Assembly (NCBI GenBank): GCA_937930635.1
Contig: CALHCF010000002.1
Coordinates: 124,001-188,000, forward strand
Direction of reading: 5' to 3'
Source of the DNA: an uncultured Rhizobiaceae group bacterium
Lineage (GTDB): Bacteria > Pseudomonadota > Alphaproteobacteria > Rhizobiales > Rhizobiaceae
DNA length: 64,000 bases
The notes beneath the pieces were generated by a model. The model was given only the letters and a program-made list of their open reading frames with translations, ran no database searches and had not been told where the DNA came from. The position numbers and the translations under genes are program-made. Positions 44,385 through 54,088 of the stretch are shown in pieces (the first letter of the stretch is position 1; each line of letters starts with the position of its first letter).

Positions 44385-46478
44385 TTACCCGCGTGTTCCG
44401 GCGCGCAGGTCACGGTTAATGGTCAAGCCTTCACCATTGATGCGGGTTTTGTAAACCTGATAGTTTTCCATAACCCGCTGAACATAGTTGCGTGTCTCTG
44501 AAAAGGGGATTTGTTCAACCCAGTCGATTGCAAATTCCAGTGAGCGGCCTCGCGGGTCTCCATAACGTTTGATCCAGTCAGCGGCCCGGCCTGGGCCTGC
44601 ATTGTATGCAGCAAAGGTAAGAATGAACGAGCCACCAAAGCGGTTCATTTGCTGACCCAGGAATGCGGTGCCGAGACGGACATTATAAGCCGCATCCGTG
44701 ACCAGACGTCTGCGGGAATAAGAGACCCCAATCTGACGTGCGGTCCGTTTGGCTGTGGTTGGCAGCAGTTGCAACAAGCCAAGTGCATTGGCATGGGAAC
44801 GGGCATTTACCTGAAAGGTGCTTTCCTGCCGGGCAACGGCATAGGCCAGGGGCAGTCCGGCGCCGGTAGTTCTGGTCGAACGGGGGATCGCACCAATGGG
44901 CCAGGCAAGGGAGTCGACATCGAACCCTCTTACAAATGCGTTCTTCCCCACCTGAAGCGATAGCTGGTGGTCCCCGGCGCGTTCAGCGCGAGCTGCCAGC
45001 AGTGCCAGTTCGCCCGGCTTGGTAAGGTGCTTTGCCAAAAAGCGATAGAAGCCACGCGCGAGACGTCTGTGACCGGCAGATTCAAGCTTGGCGATGGCCT
45101 GAACGAGTTCGTATTTGGGAAAACGAGCCCGGTCGGTGCGGCTGGGGCGGGCTTTCGAAATTGAAAGGCTGCGTTTGCCCAGCTTCTGTTTGGCCAACTG
45201 GCCGTAATAGGTTGTGTCAAAGCGAGCAGCGGCCGCCAGATGTTTATTTGCCTTACCGGAATTGCCTGTGCGTGCAGCGGCGCGGGCGAGCCAGTAATGG
45301 CCACGAGACTTGGACAAAGGAGTGCCTGCCAGATCCAGCAATCTGGAAAAATGGCGTGTAGCCGTGCCCGCATCTCCAAGTTTGCGCAGCGCAATCCAGC
45401 CGGCATAAAATTCGGCATCAAGACGTTTCACTTTTGACTGGGCCACATTGCGGGCCGCCAACCGATAGGCGGTCTTGGGCGCATTTTTCTCAAGCAGGTC
45501 GGACGCTAAAATCCGCTGCTCGGTCCAGAAAAGATCTGCTGCGTTGGGATGTATTTTTTTAGGACTGGCCGACAACAGTGTTTTTGCTGCCTCGTTCAGA
45601 CGGTCAGCGCGTCTTAGATTGCGCGCCTTGCTGAACAGATAGTTGGGGTCAGTTTTTTGAAATTGCGGCACCTGGGCGAGCCGCTTGGTAGCGGACCGTT
45701 GCTTGCGTTCAACGGCTGCCCGTGCAGCCACCAGACGTGTCGCACCCGCCAAACCGGCAATGCGTTCGGCACCGCGTATTCTTTTCTTGCTCAACAGATA
45801 TTCAACCCGTGCACGGTGATCCGCCCGGCTAAGAGTTTTACCAAATTTTTTCAGTATCTTACGCTCTGTAGATGAATCAAGCACTGAACTGCGCCACAGG
45901 GAGGCAATAGCCTTGCGGGCGCGCTGGTTCTTTCCTGACGCAAGGTGGGCAGATGCGACGGCTATCGCTGCGCTCTCCGATTCCGGAGATGTGGCGCTGA
46001 ATGCCACCAGCAGGCTGTTATTGTCCAACTCGCGCACCAATGCACGTTCAATGTTCTTGCGCATACGGTCTGTCGCAGGCCAATAGCTAAGATCCTGCTC
46101 AATACCCGCCAGTGTTGCAGCATCCACGCCCCGGCCGTCGACTGCGATGGCCCATGCCAGGACTTTGCGTTCAAGAGAACCTCCGCGTAATGACCGGCGA
46201 GCCTTCAATGCTGTCTTCATGTCGTTGCGGGAAAGCGCTTTCAATCCACGTTTCAGCGTGGCTGATGCAGGGGCGATATCAACGCTGGAGGATCGCCGGA
46301 TCTGTCCAGACAATGCTGCTGTGCTTGTATAATTGCCGACACTGCCTGTAATCGTCTTGTCCGTCTTTTGACCGGCAAATACCTGAGATGGTACCGCCAC
46401 GGTAAGACCGAAAGACAACGCCAGCGTTCCCAAAACGACAGACTTGAAGGCAGGCGAAACTGAAAACTGAACCGGCAT
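44385..46478 (-). CDS. soluble lytic murein transglycosylase
   Basis: 697 residues. The N terminus has an export signal (VVLGTLALSFGLTVAVPSQVFA). A long superhelical region of alpha repeats leads to the SLT domain from about residue 545: AVARQESTFQVNARS holds the catalytic Glu, followed by ALGLLQLLPTTAKRTA and TFAAYNAGPGRAADWI. It cleaves the glycan strands of peptidoglycan to 1,6-anhydro-muramyl products in the periplasm. Its length and layout match family 1A (Slt70-type). Confidence 0.93.
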   Translation of the reverse strand: MPVQFSVSPAFKSVVLGTLALSFGLTVAVPSQVFAGQKTDKTITGSVGNYTSTAALSGQIRRSSSVDIAPASATLKRGLKALSRNDMKTALKARRSLRGGSLERKVLAWAIAVDGRGVDAATLAGIEQDLSYWPATDRMRKNIERALVRELDNNSLLVAFSATSPESESAAIAVASAHLASGKNQRARKAIASLWRSSVLDSSTERKILKKFGKTLSRADHRARVEYLLSKKRIRGAERIAGLAGATRLVAARAAVERKQRSATKRLAQVPQFQKTDPNYLFSKARNLRRADRLNEAAKTLLSASPKKIHPNAADLFWTEQRILASDLLEKNAPKTAYRLAARNVAQSKVKRLDAEFYAGWIALRKLGDAGTATRHFSRLLDLAGTPLSKSRGHYWLARAAARTGNSGKANKHLAAAARFDTTYYGQLAKQKLGKRSLSISKARPSRTDRARFPKYELVQAIAKLESAGHRRLARGFYRFLAKHLTKPGELALLAARAERAGDHQLSLQVGKNAFVRGFDVDSLAWPIGAIPRSTRTTGAGLPLAYAVARQESTFQVNARSHANALGLLQLLPTTAKRTARQIGVSYSRRRLVTDAAYNVRLGTAFLGQQMNRFGGSFILTFAAYNAGPGRAADWIKRYGDPRGRSLEFAIDWVEQIPFSETRNYVQRVMENYQVYKTRINGEGLTINRDLRAGTRG

Positions 46479-46784
46479 GAGATATCACAACCTTTTTTTG
46501 GGATCAGGCCCTTGGCCATTTCTGAAAGCGCCGTTGCAAAATTCAACTAAATCTAGTGACGACGGGCAACGATTGAAACGATGGATTGGCAATCTTGTCT
46601 CAAACTGGTTTAGAGCGCGTTAACGAAAGGTTACTGCAACCCGTCAACCTTTAGTTTTCACGCTTGCCGGATTGGCAGGCCACCCCTATGTTGCCGGCCA
46701 ATTGAGTGGGTATTTGCGGAGAATTTGTGACCGCGAACCGGCCCTGTCGATTTGAGCGATAACAATAAATTCAGGAGTGGTTTC
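46479..46784 (+). promoter_or_regulatory. divergent promoter region of lytic transglycosylase and dapA, with a CtrA-like site
   Basis: No gene was found here. TTAA (46620-46623) and TTAC (46631-46634) are separated by 7 bases, a near match to the CtrA consensus TTAA-N7-TTAA. It could tie a cell-wall gene or dapA to the cell cycle, but one mismatch and the AT-rich context make it uncertain. Confidence 0.3.
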
Positions 46785-47678
46785 GTGTCCTTACCTCAGT
46801 TTCGCGGGTCAATGACGGCCTTGGTGACACCTTTTACCGAAGATGGTTCGGTAAATGAAAAGGCATTCGCAGACTTTGTCGACTGGCAAATTGCGGAAGG
46901 AACCAAAGGACTTGTTCCTGTTGGGACCACGGGGGAGTCACCAACACTTTCTCATGCAGAACATATGCGTGTGGTGGAGATTTGTGTTGAAGTGGCAAAT
47001 GGTCGCGTGCCTGTAATGGCCGGGGCTGGTTCCAACAACACAGCCGAAAGCATCGAGTTTGTGCGCCATGCTGAAAAAGTTGGTGCTGATGGCGCTTTGG
47101 TCGTGACCCCTTACTATAACAAGCCGAACCAGCGGGGCCTCAAAGCCCACTTCTCCGCTGTTGCAGAAGCGACCAGCCTGCCTGTTTTCATCTACAATAT
47201 TCCGCCCCGCTCGATCATTGATATGACACCTGAAACGATGGGCGAACTGGCAGCAAAGTACAAAAACATTGCCGGTGTTAAGGATGCAACGGCAAAGCTT
47301 GATCGCGTCAGCGAACAGCGCGGCACATGCGGTACCGACTTTGTGCAATTGTCTGGTGAAGACGCAACTGCACTGGGTTTTAATGCCCACGGTGGCGTGG
47401 GTTGTATTTCGGTTACTGCAAATGTTGCACCAGCGCTGTGTTCGCAGTTCCAGCAAGCCATGGCCGATGATGATTTCAAGAAGGCGCTTTCTCTGCAGGA
47501 CCGCTTGATGCCTTTGCACAAGGCGATGTTTTTGGAGCCAAGCCCGGGCGGAGCAAAATACGCGCTAAGCCTGTTGGGTAAGGTTGAGAACACATTGCGC
47601 AGTCCGCTGGTTCCGGTGGAGGCAGGCACACAGACCACTATTCGTAATGCAATGGTGCATGCCGGTCTGATCAACTAG
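46785..47678 (+). CDS. dapA: 4-hydroxy-tetrahydrodipicolinate synthase
   Basis: Condenses pyruvate with aspartate semialdehyde in lysine/diaminopimelate synthesis; 297 residues. The start is GTG at 46785 with AGGAG 7 bases before; the upstream in-frame TTG would add residues absent from the family. [18 protein letters not shown], the catalytic Tyr in VFIYNIPPR and the Schiff-base Lys in [10 protein letters not shown] are intact. smpB follows after 18 bases. Confidence 0.96.
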   Translation: MSLPQFRGSMTALVTPFTEDGSVNEKAFADFVDWQIAEGTKGLVPVGTTGESPTLSHAEHMRVVEICVEVANGRVPVMAGAGSNNTAESIEFVRHAEKVGADGALVVTPYYNKPNQRGLKAHFSAVAEATSLPVFIYNIPPRSIIDMTPETMGELAAKYKNIAGVKDATAKLDRVSEQRGTCGTDFVQLSGEDATALGFNAHGGVGCISVTANVAPALCSQFQQAMADDDFKKALSLQDRLMPLHKAMFLEPSPGGAKYALSLLGKVENTLRSPLVPVEAGTQTTIRNAMVHAGLIN

Positions 47679-47696
47679 CAGGCTGATTGAACCTCA

Positions 47697-48173
47697 ATGG
47701 CGAAGAAGAAGGCCGAACCAACCGGCAAAACCATCGCGGAAAACCGCAAGGCCAGACACAACTTCTCCATAGAGGACACGTTTGAAGCAGGGTTGATGCT
47801 GGTTGGAACCGAGGTGAAAGCCCTGCGCAATGGTAAAGCCAATATCGCTGAAAGTTACGCCAGCAATGAAGACGGCGAGTTATGGCTGATCAACGCGCAT
47901 ATTCCAGAATATGTTCAGGCCAATCGTTTCAACCATGAACCACGCCGCCGCCGAAAGTTGTTGATGTCACGTCGCGAGATAGACCGGCTTGGAATGGCGG
48001 TGGCCAGAGACGGAATGACCCTTGTTCCCCTGAAACTCTATTTCAACGAACGCGGCATGGCCAAGCTTCAACTGGCGTTGGCTAAAGGCAAGAAAATCCA
48101 CGATAAGCGTCAGTCTGAGAAAAAACGCGACTGGAACCGTGAGAAATCCCGTCTGCTGCGAGACCGCGGATAG
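47697..48173 (+). CDS. smpB: SsrA-binding protein
   Basis: SmpB carries tmRNA into stalled ribosomes; 158 residues. The core [30 protein letters not shown] (read with IAESYA) and the C-terminal basic tail [17 protein letters not shown] that mimics an anticodon stem are present. The tmRNA gene itself is not in the window. A hairpin AGGCTTT/AAAGCCT overlaps the stop (48172-48188) and may help end the transcript. Confidence 0.96.
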   Translation: MAKKKAEPTGKTIAENRKARHNFSIEDTFEAGLMLVGTEVKALRNGKANIAESYASNEDGELWLINAHIPEYVQANRFNHEPRRRRKLLMSRREIDRLGMAVARDGMTLVPLKLYFNERGMAKLQLALAKGKKIHDKRQSEKKRDWNREKSRLLRDRG

Positions 48174-48328
48174 GCTTTCATAAAGCCTGAGATTGTTGAG
48201 ATCACAGATGTCTTGCCAGTGGACTGAGACAGTTTTCTAGCGCTGTTGGATCTTGCCTTCGCCGCAATTGGTGAAAATGCCCGGACTGGATTTGAACCGT
48301 CAACCGGTATCACCATACAGGCGGATGT

Positions 48329-48730
48329 TTAGCGTTTGTCCAGCGCTTCAATGATGACGAAAGCCTGTGCCCACGGAAAATCATCGGTAATCGTCAAGTG
48401 GATCGCCGCCTCCATACCCTCCGGAACAAGACGTGCCAGTTGATTTGAAGCGCCATTGGTCAACTGCATTGTCGGTTTTCCGCTGGGCAGGTTGACCACG
48501 CCCATATCGCGCCAGAATACACCACGACTAAACCCCGTCCCAAGAGCTTTGGAGCAGGCTTCCTTGGCTGCAAAGCGTTTGGCATAGCTTGCAGCGCGGT
48601 TTTTGCGGCGGTCAGATTTTGCTTGTTCGATGTCGGTAAACAGGCGCTGGATAAAACGATCCCCGAACCGGTCGATTGATTTTTCGATCCGGCGGATGTC
48701 GATCATATCGCTGCCAAGTCCAATGATCAT
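48329..48730 (-). CDS. acpS: holo-[acyl-carrier-protein] synthase
   Basis: Transfers phosphopantetheine from CoA to ACP; 133 residues. [13 protein letters not shown] with the metal Asp and the later [16 protein letters not shown] with the metal Glu are the family signature. ATG overlaps the stop of the DUF2062 gene by 4 bases. Converges with smpB across 155 bases that hold no gene. Confidence 0.95.
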   Translation of the reverse strand: MIIGLGSDMIDIRRIEKSIDRFGDRFIQRLFTDIEQAKSDRRKNRAASYAKRFAAKEACSKALGTGFSRGVFWRDMGVVNLPSGKPTMQLTNGASNQLARLVPEGMEAAIHLTITDDFPWAQAFVIIEALDKR

Positions 48731-49377
48731 GCCTGACTGACACCTTGGCCTGGTGCCCGGTCGGCGATCTCTTTTGCCTTGTTGCGCAAAAGAGTGGCTT
48801 TCGCCATCAACTTGTCACGGCGGCTTTCGCGAAACATGACCGCTGCCCGGCGGGTGGCAAAATAGAGGGGTATTGCGATTATCGGCCCCGCCAGAATTCC
48901 GCCAATCAACATTGGATAGAGCAGGGGGTTCCAGATGCTGGACCAGGCGGCTGCCGCAGCACTGCCATCCAGATTCCAAAGCGCAGAAACGACATGAGCC
49001 ATCGCTTCGCCCAGCGCAGGTGTTTCAGAAGCATCTGCACCTGTTTGCAGGATGAAATGGCCCGTTTGATATGTCGCAGCCCAAATGAGAGGGAAGGTAA
49101 GGGGATTGCCGACAAAGGTGCCCAGTGCCGACGCGATCAGATTACCACGCAACAACCAGGCAAGCGCCGCAGCCAGCAGAAAATGGAAACCCATGAAAGG
49201 CGTGAAAGATGTGAACGCGCCAGCAGCAACCCCTGCGGCTACCGCATGGGGTGACGCGGTGAGGCGCAGAATGCGTTTGGCAACATACTGACCAGACCTG
49301 AGCCAGGAACGCCGTGGCCAAAGCCACACGCGAAACTTCTCCAACCATGAGGGCGGCGTGCGCCTCTTCATCAACAT
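48727..49377 (-). CDS. DUF2062 domain-containing membrane protein
   Basis: 216 residues. [20 protein letters not shown] and [21 protein letters not shown] plus [13 protein letters not shown] are the DUF2062 core, with about three transmembrane helices. The family is found next to acpS or rsh in rhizobia; role unknown, and some homologues are fused to glycosyltransferases. ATGA overlap with acpS implies coupled translation. Confidence 0.88.
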   Translation of the reverse strand: MLMKRRTPPSWLEKFRVWLWPRRSWLRSGQYVAKRILRLTASPHAVAAGVAAGAFTSFTPFMGFHFLLAAALAWLLRGNLIASALGTFVGNPLTFPLIWAATYQTGHFILQTGADASETPALGEAMAHVVSALWNLDGSAAAAAWSSIWNPLLYPMLIGGILAGPIIAIPLYFATRRAAVMFRESRRDKLMAKATLLRNKAKEIADRAPGQGVSQA

Positions 49378-49551
49378 ACGCTAGCACTTCTTCCCACAGC
49401 CAACTCGGAACCATTCCGGCTGTTACCCGGCACCGAAAACCCGTCGAGTTTCAGTGCCGCTGATCCACAATACCCCGTTTCTGTTAACATCGAGTTTGTG
49501 ACAGAGACATGGCCACCGGATAATCAAACTTTTTTTGATCGGGGACCGGGC

Positions 49552-51825
49552 TTATCCGTTGACCCTCTCAACATGCGTGACCACGGACAGAGCCCTTATT
49601 GCGCGCACCAGGCGATTGAGATGTTTGAGATCCCATACTTCGATACCGAGTGTCATTTCGGTAAGGCCCGAATTGGGAGAAGACAAAAACACATTGGCGA
49701 TGTTGGATTCGCCCTGAGCAATGATCTCGGTAATTTCGGCCAATGTTCCAGGAGCATCGATTGCGATGATTTTGACTTTGGCGGGAAAACGTTCCGGATT
49801 TTGCTTGTCAATGTCCCAGCGTAAATCGAGCCACTCATCGGCGCTTTCTTCATAATCCTTGAGCGTTTCGGCATGGATTGGATAGATCGTGATGCCTTCA
49901 CCCGGCGACAAAATGCCAACAATACGATCGCCAGGAACGGCACCGCCATCGGGAGCCAGGCGAACCGGCAGATCACTGTTCGTGCCGCTAATGGGGATCG
50001 CCTCTGTCAGTTTGCGTGCCGCTTCCGCATATTTTTCGCGGCGCCGGCCAGGTATGCGAAACATGAAATTGGTAACGCCGGACAGATTGAACCACCCCTC
50101 GGCGCTGCCCGGTTTGTCTCCCACCGATCGTTCTATCCGGTAATCAGGATAGACCGCGCGCAAAACATCTTCGGGAGGCAGTTCACCCTGACCAACTGCG
50201 GCAACAGCTTCGGTGGTGGAGTTGCGGGCCAGTTTCCCAAGGACAAGTTCCAGTTGTTCAACGTCGAATTTCCGGTCCGCACGAGAAAATGTTGCGGCCA
50301 GAATTTTTTCGCCAAGGCTGAAATATTGTTTCTGTCGGGCCTCCTTAGTGGCGCGTCGGATTCCGGCCCGCGCTTTGCCGGTAGCAACCACATGTTCCCA
50401 AGCGGCTGTGGGCGTTTGGCCCTCGGCGCGTATGATCTGAACCTCATCACCATTGTTGAGCTGGGTTACCACCTGGGCCGCGCGGCCATTGATGCGGCAA
50501 CCGACACAGGTGTTGCCAACATCGGTGTGTACTGCATAGGCAAAATCAATTGCCGTAGCTCCCTGAGGCAATGCGATAAGGCGGCCCTTTGGTGTGAAGC
50601 AGAAAACCTGATCGAGAAACAGTTCCAACCGCGCCTGCTCCAACAGATCGTCGGGATGGTCTCCCTGCGACAGAGTTTCAACCGTTCTGCGCAACCACGC
50701 ATATGAGCGGCTTTCAGCAGTCAGGGCCGCCGCTCGGTTGGCACCGGGCATATCCCCTTTCAAGTGCTGTATTTCCTGAGGGCTTGAATAGACACCGTCT
50801 TTGTAAAGCGCGTGGGCTGCGATCCCGAACTCCGCGATATCGTCCATTTCATGGGTGCGGATTTGCAGTTCAACGCGCTGGTGGGACGGACCGACAATTG
50901 TTGTATGTATCGAGCGATAGTCGTTTTGCTTCGGTGTTGAAACGTAGTCTTTGAACCGACCGGGGACCGCAGGCCACCTCATGTGGATCACGCCCAGCGC
51001 GTGATAACAGTCTTCAACACTTTCCACGATGACGCGAAATCCGATTACGTCCGACAGTTGTTCGAAGCTGATCCGGTTTCTTTCCATCTTGCGGAAAACG
51101 GAATAGGGGCGCTTGTTGCGGCTTTTGACGGTTGCTGGAATATGAGCCGCTGCAAGATTATCAACAACGCTCATTTCAATTTCTGTTATGACTTCTCCGC
51201 TTTCACGTTGCAGTTCGTGAAGTTTGTCATGGACGAGTGAATAGCCTTCCGGATGAAGTATCTGGAAAGCCAGTTCCTCAAGTTCATCGCGCATGGTTTG
51301 CATGCCCATGCGCCCGGCTAGAGGAGCATAAATGTCCATGGTTTCTTGCGCGATCCGTTGTCGCTTGTCTTCCGCAACATGATTGAGCGTGCGCATATTG
51401 TGCAGACGGTCAGCAAGTTTAACCAGCAGCACGCGCACATCATCTGCAACGGCGAGCAACAGTCTTCTAAGGTTCTCGCCTTGTCTGGTTTTCTTTGAAA
51501 CCAGGTCGATGCGCTTGAGTTTGGTCAGCCCGTCGACAAGACGTGCGATATTGGGTCCAAAAGCATCGTCGATTTCACGTCGTGTGGCGTCGGTGTCTTC
51601 GATTGTATCGTGAAGCAGGGCCGCCACGACGCTATCCTGATCGAGCTTCAGATCAGTCACGATTGCAGCAACTTCCAACGGGTGGCTGAAATAGGGGTCA
51701 CCAGACGCACGTGTTTGATGCCGATGCTTGTGCATGGCATAAACATACGCCCGGTTCAGAAGACCCTCGTCAAAGTCGGGATTGTAGCTTGCAACCCGTT
51801 CAACAAGTTCGTTTTGGCGCATCAT
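49552..51825 (-). CDS. rsh: bifunctional (p)ppGpp synthetase/hydrolase
   Basis: 757 residues, full length for a long RSH. The HD hydrolase domain has HDTIEDT (His72, Asp73) and RLHNMRTL. The synthetase domain contains VIGFRVIVESVEDCYHALGV and FKDYVSTPKQNDYRSIHTT. A TGS domain (FCFTPKGRLIALPQGATAIDFAYAVH) and C-terminal ACT domain follow. It is the stringent-response enzyme of rhizobia. The start is the ATG at 51825 (or 51822). It lies downstream of rpoZ, with a terminator between. Confidence 0.96.
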   Translation of the reverse strand: MMRQNELVERVASYNPDFDEGLLNRAYVYAMHKHRHQTRASGDPYFSHPLEVAAIVTDLKLDQDSVVAALLHDTIEDTDATRREIDDAFGPNIARLVDGLTKLKRIDLVSKKTRQGENLRRLLLAVADDVRVLLVKLADRLHNMRTLNHVAEDKRQRIAQETMDIYAPLAGRMGMQTMRDELEELAFQILHPEGYSLVHDKLHELQRESGEVITEIEMSVVDNLAAAHIPATVKSRNKRPYSVFRKMERNRISFEQLSDVIGFRVIVESVEDCYHALGVIHMRWPAVPGRFKDYVSTPKQNDYRSIHTTIVGPSHQRVELQIRTHEMDDIAEFGIAAHALYKDGVYSSPQEIQHLKGDMPGANRAAALTAESRSYAWLRRTVETLSQGDHPDDLLEQARLELFLDQVFCFTPKGRLIALPQGATAIDFAYAVHTDVGNTCVGCRINGRAAQVVTQLNNGDEVQIIRAEGQTPTAAWEHVVATGKARAGIRRATKEARQKQYFSLGEKILAATFSRADRKFDVEQLELVLGKLARNSTTEAVAAVGQGELPPEDVLRAVYPDYRIERSVGDKPGSAEGWFNLSGVTNFMFRIPGRRREKYAEAARKLTEAIPISGTNSDLPVRLAPDGGAVPGDRIVGILSPGEGITIYPIHAETLKDYEESADEWLDLRWDIDKQNPERFPAKVKIIAIDAPGTLAEITEIIAQGESNIANVFLSSPNSGLTEMTLGIEVWDLKHLNRLVRAIRALSVVTHVERVNG

Positions 51826-51930
51826 GGCGCGGGTTCACTCTCCAAAATCAAATGTCTGGGCCATTTCGCCTGTTTGGAGAATGGTATTCCAAGTGCGCCG
51901 GGGCAAGCCTTGGAAGTGGCATCGAGATAC

Positions 51931-51967
51931 AAAAAAAGCCAATGCGCGGTCTTACGCATTGGCTTTT
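51931..51967 (-). terminator. Rho-independent terminator behind rpoZ
   Basis: GCCAATGCG (51938-51946) pairs perfectly with CGCATTGGC (51955-51963), the stem extending into flanking A and T runs. On the minus strand a seven-T tract follows, so it ends rpoZ transcription before rsh; on plus only four Ts follow. It suggests that rsh has its own promoter or depends on read-through. Confidence 0.88.
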
Positions 51968-51988
51968 GTACCCAAATAAGGGGAAAAA

Positions 51989-52393
51989 TCAGAAATCGTC
52001 GGTCTTTTCAGGTGGAACAAGACCTTGAATGCCTGCCAGAAGTTCTTCCTCCGACAGGGTATCGAAAGCAACCTGTGGCGGTGCTTCTGGAGTTGGCACT
52101 GTCTCGTCAGCAGCCATAATCGGCTCATCGGCAGCGTCGTCCATAAGATCTTCCGGCTCATCCACCTCAACATGTTTTTGAAGGGAGTGGATCAGATCTT
52201 CTTTCAGATCTCCAGGAGACAACTGCTCGTCTGCAATCTCTCTAAGCGCAACAACCGGGTTTTTATCATTGTCACGGTCGATGGAAATTTGGGATCCGGC
52301 GGAAATTTGCCGCGAGCGATGACTCGCAAGCAACACGAGTTCGAAACGGTTGGAAACCTTGTCAATGCAATCTTCCACGGTAACGCGCGCCAT
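51989..52393 (-). CDS. rpoZ: RNA polymerase omega subunit
   Basis: 134 residues, starting at the ATG at 52393 with AGGAG about 8 bases upstream; the longer in-frame extension is not family-like. [23 protein letters not shown] with RSRQIS and [11 protein letters not shown] are the omega signature. The C-terminal half is an acidic extension typical of alphaproteobacteria. It helps assemble RNA polymerase and supports ppGpp binding, which fits its rsh neighbour. Confidence 0.95.
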   Translation of the reverse strand: MARVTVEDCIDKVSNRFELVLLASHRSRQISAGSQISIDRDNDKNPVVALREIADEQLSPGDLKEDLIHSLQKHVEVDEPEDLMDDAADEPIMAADETVPTPEAPPQVAFDTLSEEELLAGIQGLVPPEKTDDF

Positions 52394-52659
52394 AGCAGGC
52401 TCCTGAATGCTGTTGAAGAGGGAAATGGTTGACGCCTGATTAGGCCGAAATGAGTTCGATTTCAAGAACTTTCCATTCTGGAGCCAATACGCGAAAAAGT
52501 GATCAACGGCCATGGCCGGTATTTGAAACCAAAATGCTTCTGATTCAGTTATTCGTTCAGTGAAACAGCCCAATTTTGACGACACTTTAGAACCGATTGA
52601 GTGGTTCGAACGTTTATTTCTTTGTTGCGGGTGCGTGACGCCCCGAAAGGTTTTTTTAG

Positions 52660-53253
52660 ATGTTTGATAAACGCGAAAGAATCATACTGCTGATTGATGG
52701 TGCCAATCTCTATGCAACCTCAAAGGCTCTTGGCTTTGATATCGACTATAAACAGCTCCTCGCTTCGTTTGGGCAGCCTGGATATCTGGTGCGCGCCTAC
52801 TACTACACAGCATTGATTGAGGATCAGGAATATTCTTCAATTCGCCCTCTGATCGACTGGCTTGATTACAATGGCTATGCCGTTGTGACAAAGCCAGCAA
52901 AGGAGTTTGTCGATATCAATGGTCATCGCAAAATCAAAGGAAATATGGACATTGAACTCGCCATTGATGCCATGGAGCTGGCACCGACGGTTGACCATTT
53001 TGTTCTGTTTTCGGGTGACGGCGATTTTAGACGGATGGTTGAGGCGCTGCAGCGTATGGGCAAAAAGGTCTCCGTTGTCTCAACCACTCGAAGCCAACCG
53101 CCGATGATTGCCGATGATCTGCGTCGTCAAGCTGACAATTTTATCGATCTTGCTGCCTTGCAAGGCGAACTGGGCCGCGACAACGGCGCGCGCAATGGTA
53201 CATCTGCCATTGAAGATGTTGATGACGATGACGATGAAGACTTTGATGGCTGA
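52660..53253 (+). CDS. NYN domain-containing protein (LabA/PIN-like RNase)
   Basis: 197 residues. The conserved acidic residues of the PIN-like fold are in [31 protein letters not shown] and [20 protein letters not shown]; an acidic tail ([12 protein letters not shown]) ends it. The family is thought to process RNA. It is divergent to rpoZ across about 266 bases that contain only a small palindrome and likely promoters. Confidence 0.92.
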   Translation: MFDKRERIILLIDGANLYATSKALGFDIDYKQLLASFGQPGYLVRAYYYTALIEDQEYSSIRPLIDWLDYNGYAVVTKPAKEFVDINGHRKIKGNMDIELAIDAMELAPTVDHFVLFSGDGDFRRMVEALQRMGKKVSVVSTTRSQPPMIADDLRRQADNFIDLAALQGELGRDNGARNGTSAIEDVDDDDDEDFDG

Positions 53254-53266
53254 CTGATACTTCCCA

Positions 53267-53294
53267 TTCCCGCTATTGCGCGATAAGGCGGGAA
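53267..53294 (+). promoter_or_regulatory. hairpin covering the ribosome site of the UDG gene
   Basis: TTCCCGC (53267-53273) pairs with GCGGGAA (53288-53294), leaving only one base before the ATG of the next gene and covering its purine-rich ribosome site. It may limit translation of the glycosylase or act as a weak terminator for the NYN gene. No U tract follows. Confidence 0.4.
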
Positions 53295-53295
53295 G

Positions 53296-53964
53296 ATGAC
53301 CCGTATTTCAGATCAGAAGACCGAGCCGGATCGCGATTGCCCCCTGTGCGCCCGACTGGTGGAATTCCGCCTTCGCCATCGCAGCGAAAATCCTTCGTTT
53401 CATAACGCGCCGGTACCAAGCTGGTATCCATCGAAAGAGCATGGCGGCAAGGAAGCTGTCCGCTTGTTAATTGTGGGACTTGCACCAGGCCTCAAGGGAG
53501 CAAACCAGACAGGTAGACCTTTCACGGGCGATTTTGCTGGTGATCTTCTCTACGATACGTTGGTGAAGTTCGGGTTTGCTGAAGGGCGTTATGAAGCTGA
53601 TCCATCTGATACATTGCGCCTGATCGATTGCGGTATCACCAACGCTGTTCGCTGTGTCCCGCCTCAAAACAAGCCGGTTGGGGAAGAGATCAATACCTGC
53701 CGGCCTTTTTTGATCAACAGCCTTTCTGCGCTGCCCAATCTCCAGGTGCTGGTATCGCTGGGCAAGATTTCTCACGACAGCACGGCGCGAAGCCTGGGGG
53801 TGAGGGTTGCGTCAGTGCCCTTCGCGCATAACGTGGTGCATGAGATGGACCGGTTTAAAGTGGTCTCGAGTTATCATTGCTCGCGCTACAACACCAATAC
53901 CGGACGGCTGACAACCGAAATGTTCGAAGATGTTTTTAAGACAGTGCGTGAACTGCTTTTGTAG
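53296..53964 (+). CDS. uracil-DNA glycosylase, family 5 (UdgB-like)
   Basis: 222 residues. Motif 1 is GLAPGLKGANQTGRPFTGD, followed by a NAVRCVPPQNKP strand, and a late SYHCSRYN block replaces the HPS of motif 2. Four cysteines (DCPLC near the N terminus, then CGITNAVRC and TCRPF) suit a 4Fe-4S cluster, as in UDGb. The enzyme removes uracil and other deaminated bases. Follows the NYN gene closely. Confidence 0.91.
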   Translation: MTRISDQKTEPDRDCPLCARLVEFRLRHRSENPSFHNAPVPSWYPSKEHGGKEAVRLLIVGLAPGLKGANQTGRPFTGDFAGDLLYDTLVKFGFAEGRYEADPSDTLRLIDCGITNAVRCVPPQNKPVGEEINTCRPFLINSLSALPNLQVLVSLGKISHDSTARSLGVRVASVPFAHNVVHEMDRFKVVSSYHCSRYNTNTGRLTTEMFEDVFKTVRELLL

Positions 53965-54088
53965 CCGTAACGGCGACCGTCGATGCCTTTAATTTACTTT
54001 TACCTTGCCCATAGCGGGCCCACTCGGCATAAGCATTTCCCAAGACCCTAGATTTCTAGTGGAAGTGGCATGAAAAGGAGCAGTCTTC

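Noticed and set aside
48262..48305. tRNA-like or tmRNA-like 3' end on the minus strand (GGTTCAAATCC, then a CACCA end)
   Set aside because: The T-loop-like sequence has only a bulged 5-bp stem, and no matching 5' acceptor strand, D arm or anticodon arm was found. Probably chance between smpB and acpS.
49500..49560. Nested inverted repeats (CGGATAA/TTATCCG and ATCAAA/TTTGAT) at the rsh stop
   Set aside because: Considered as an rsh terminator, but the long loop and missing T tract on the minus strand make the call too weak.
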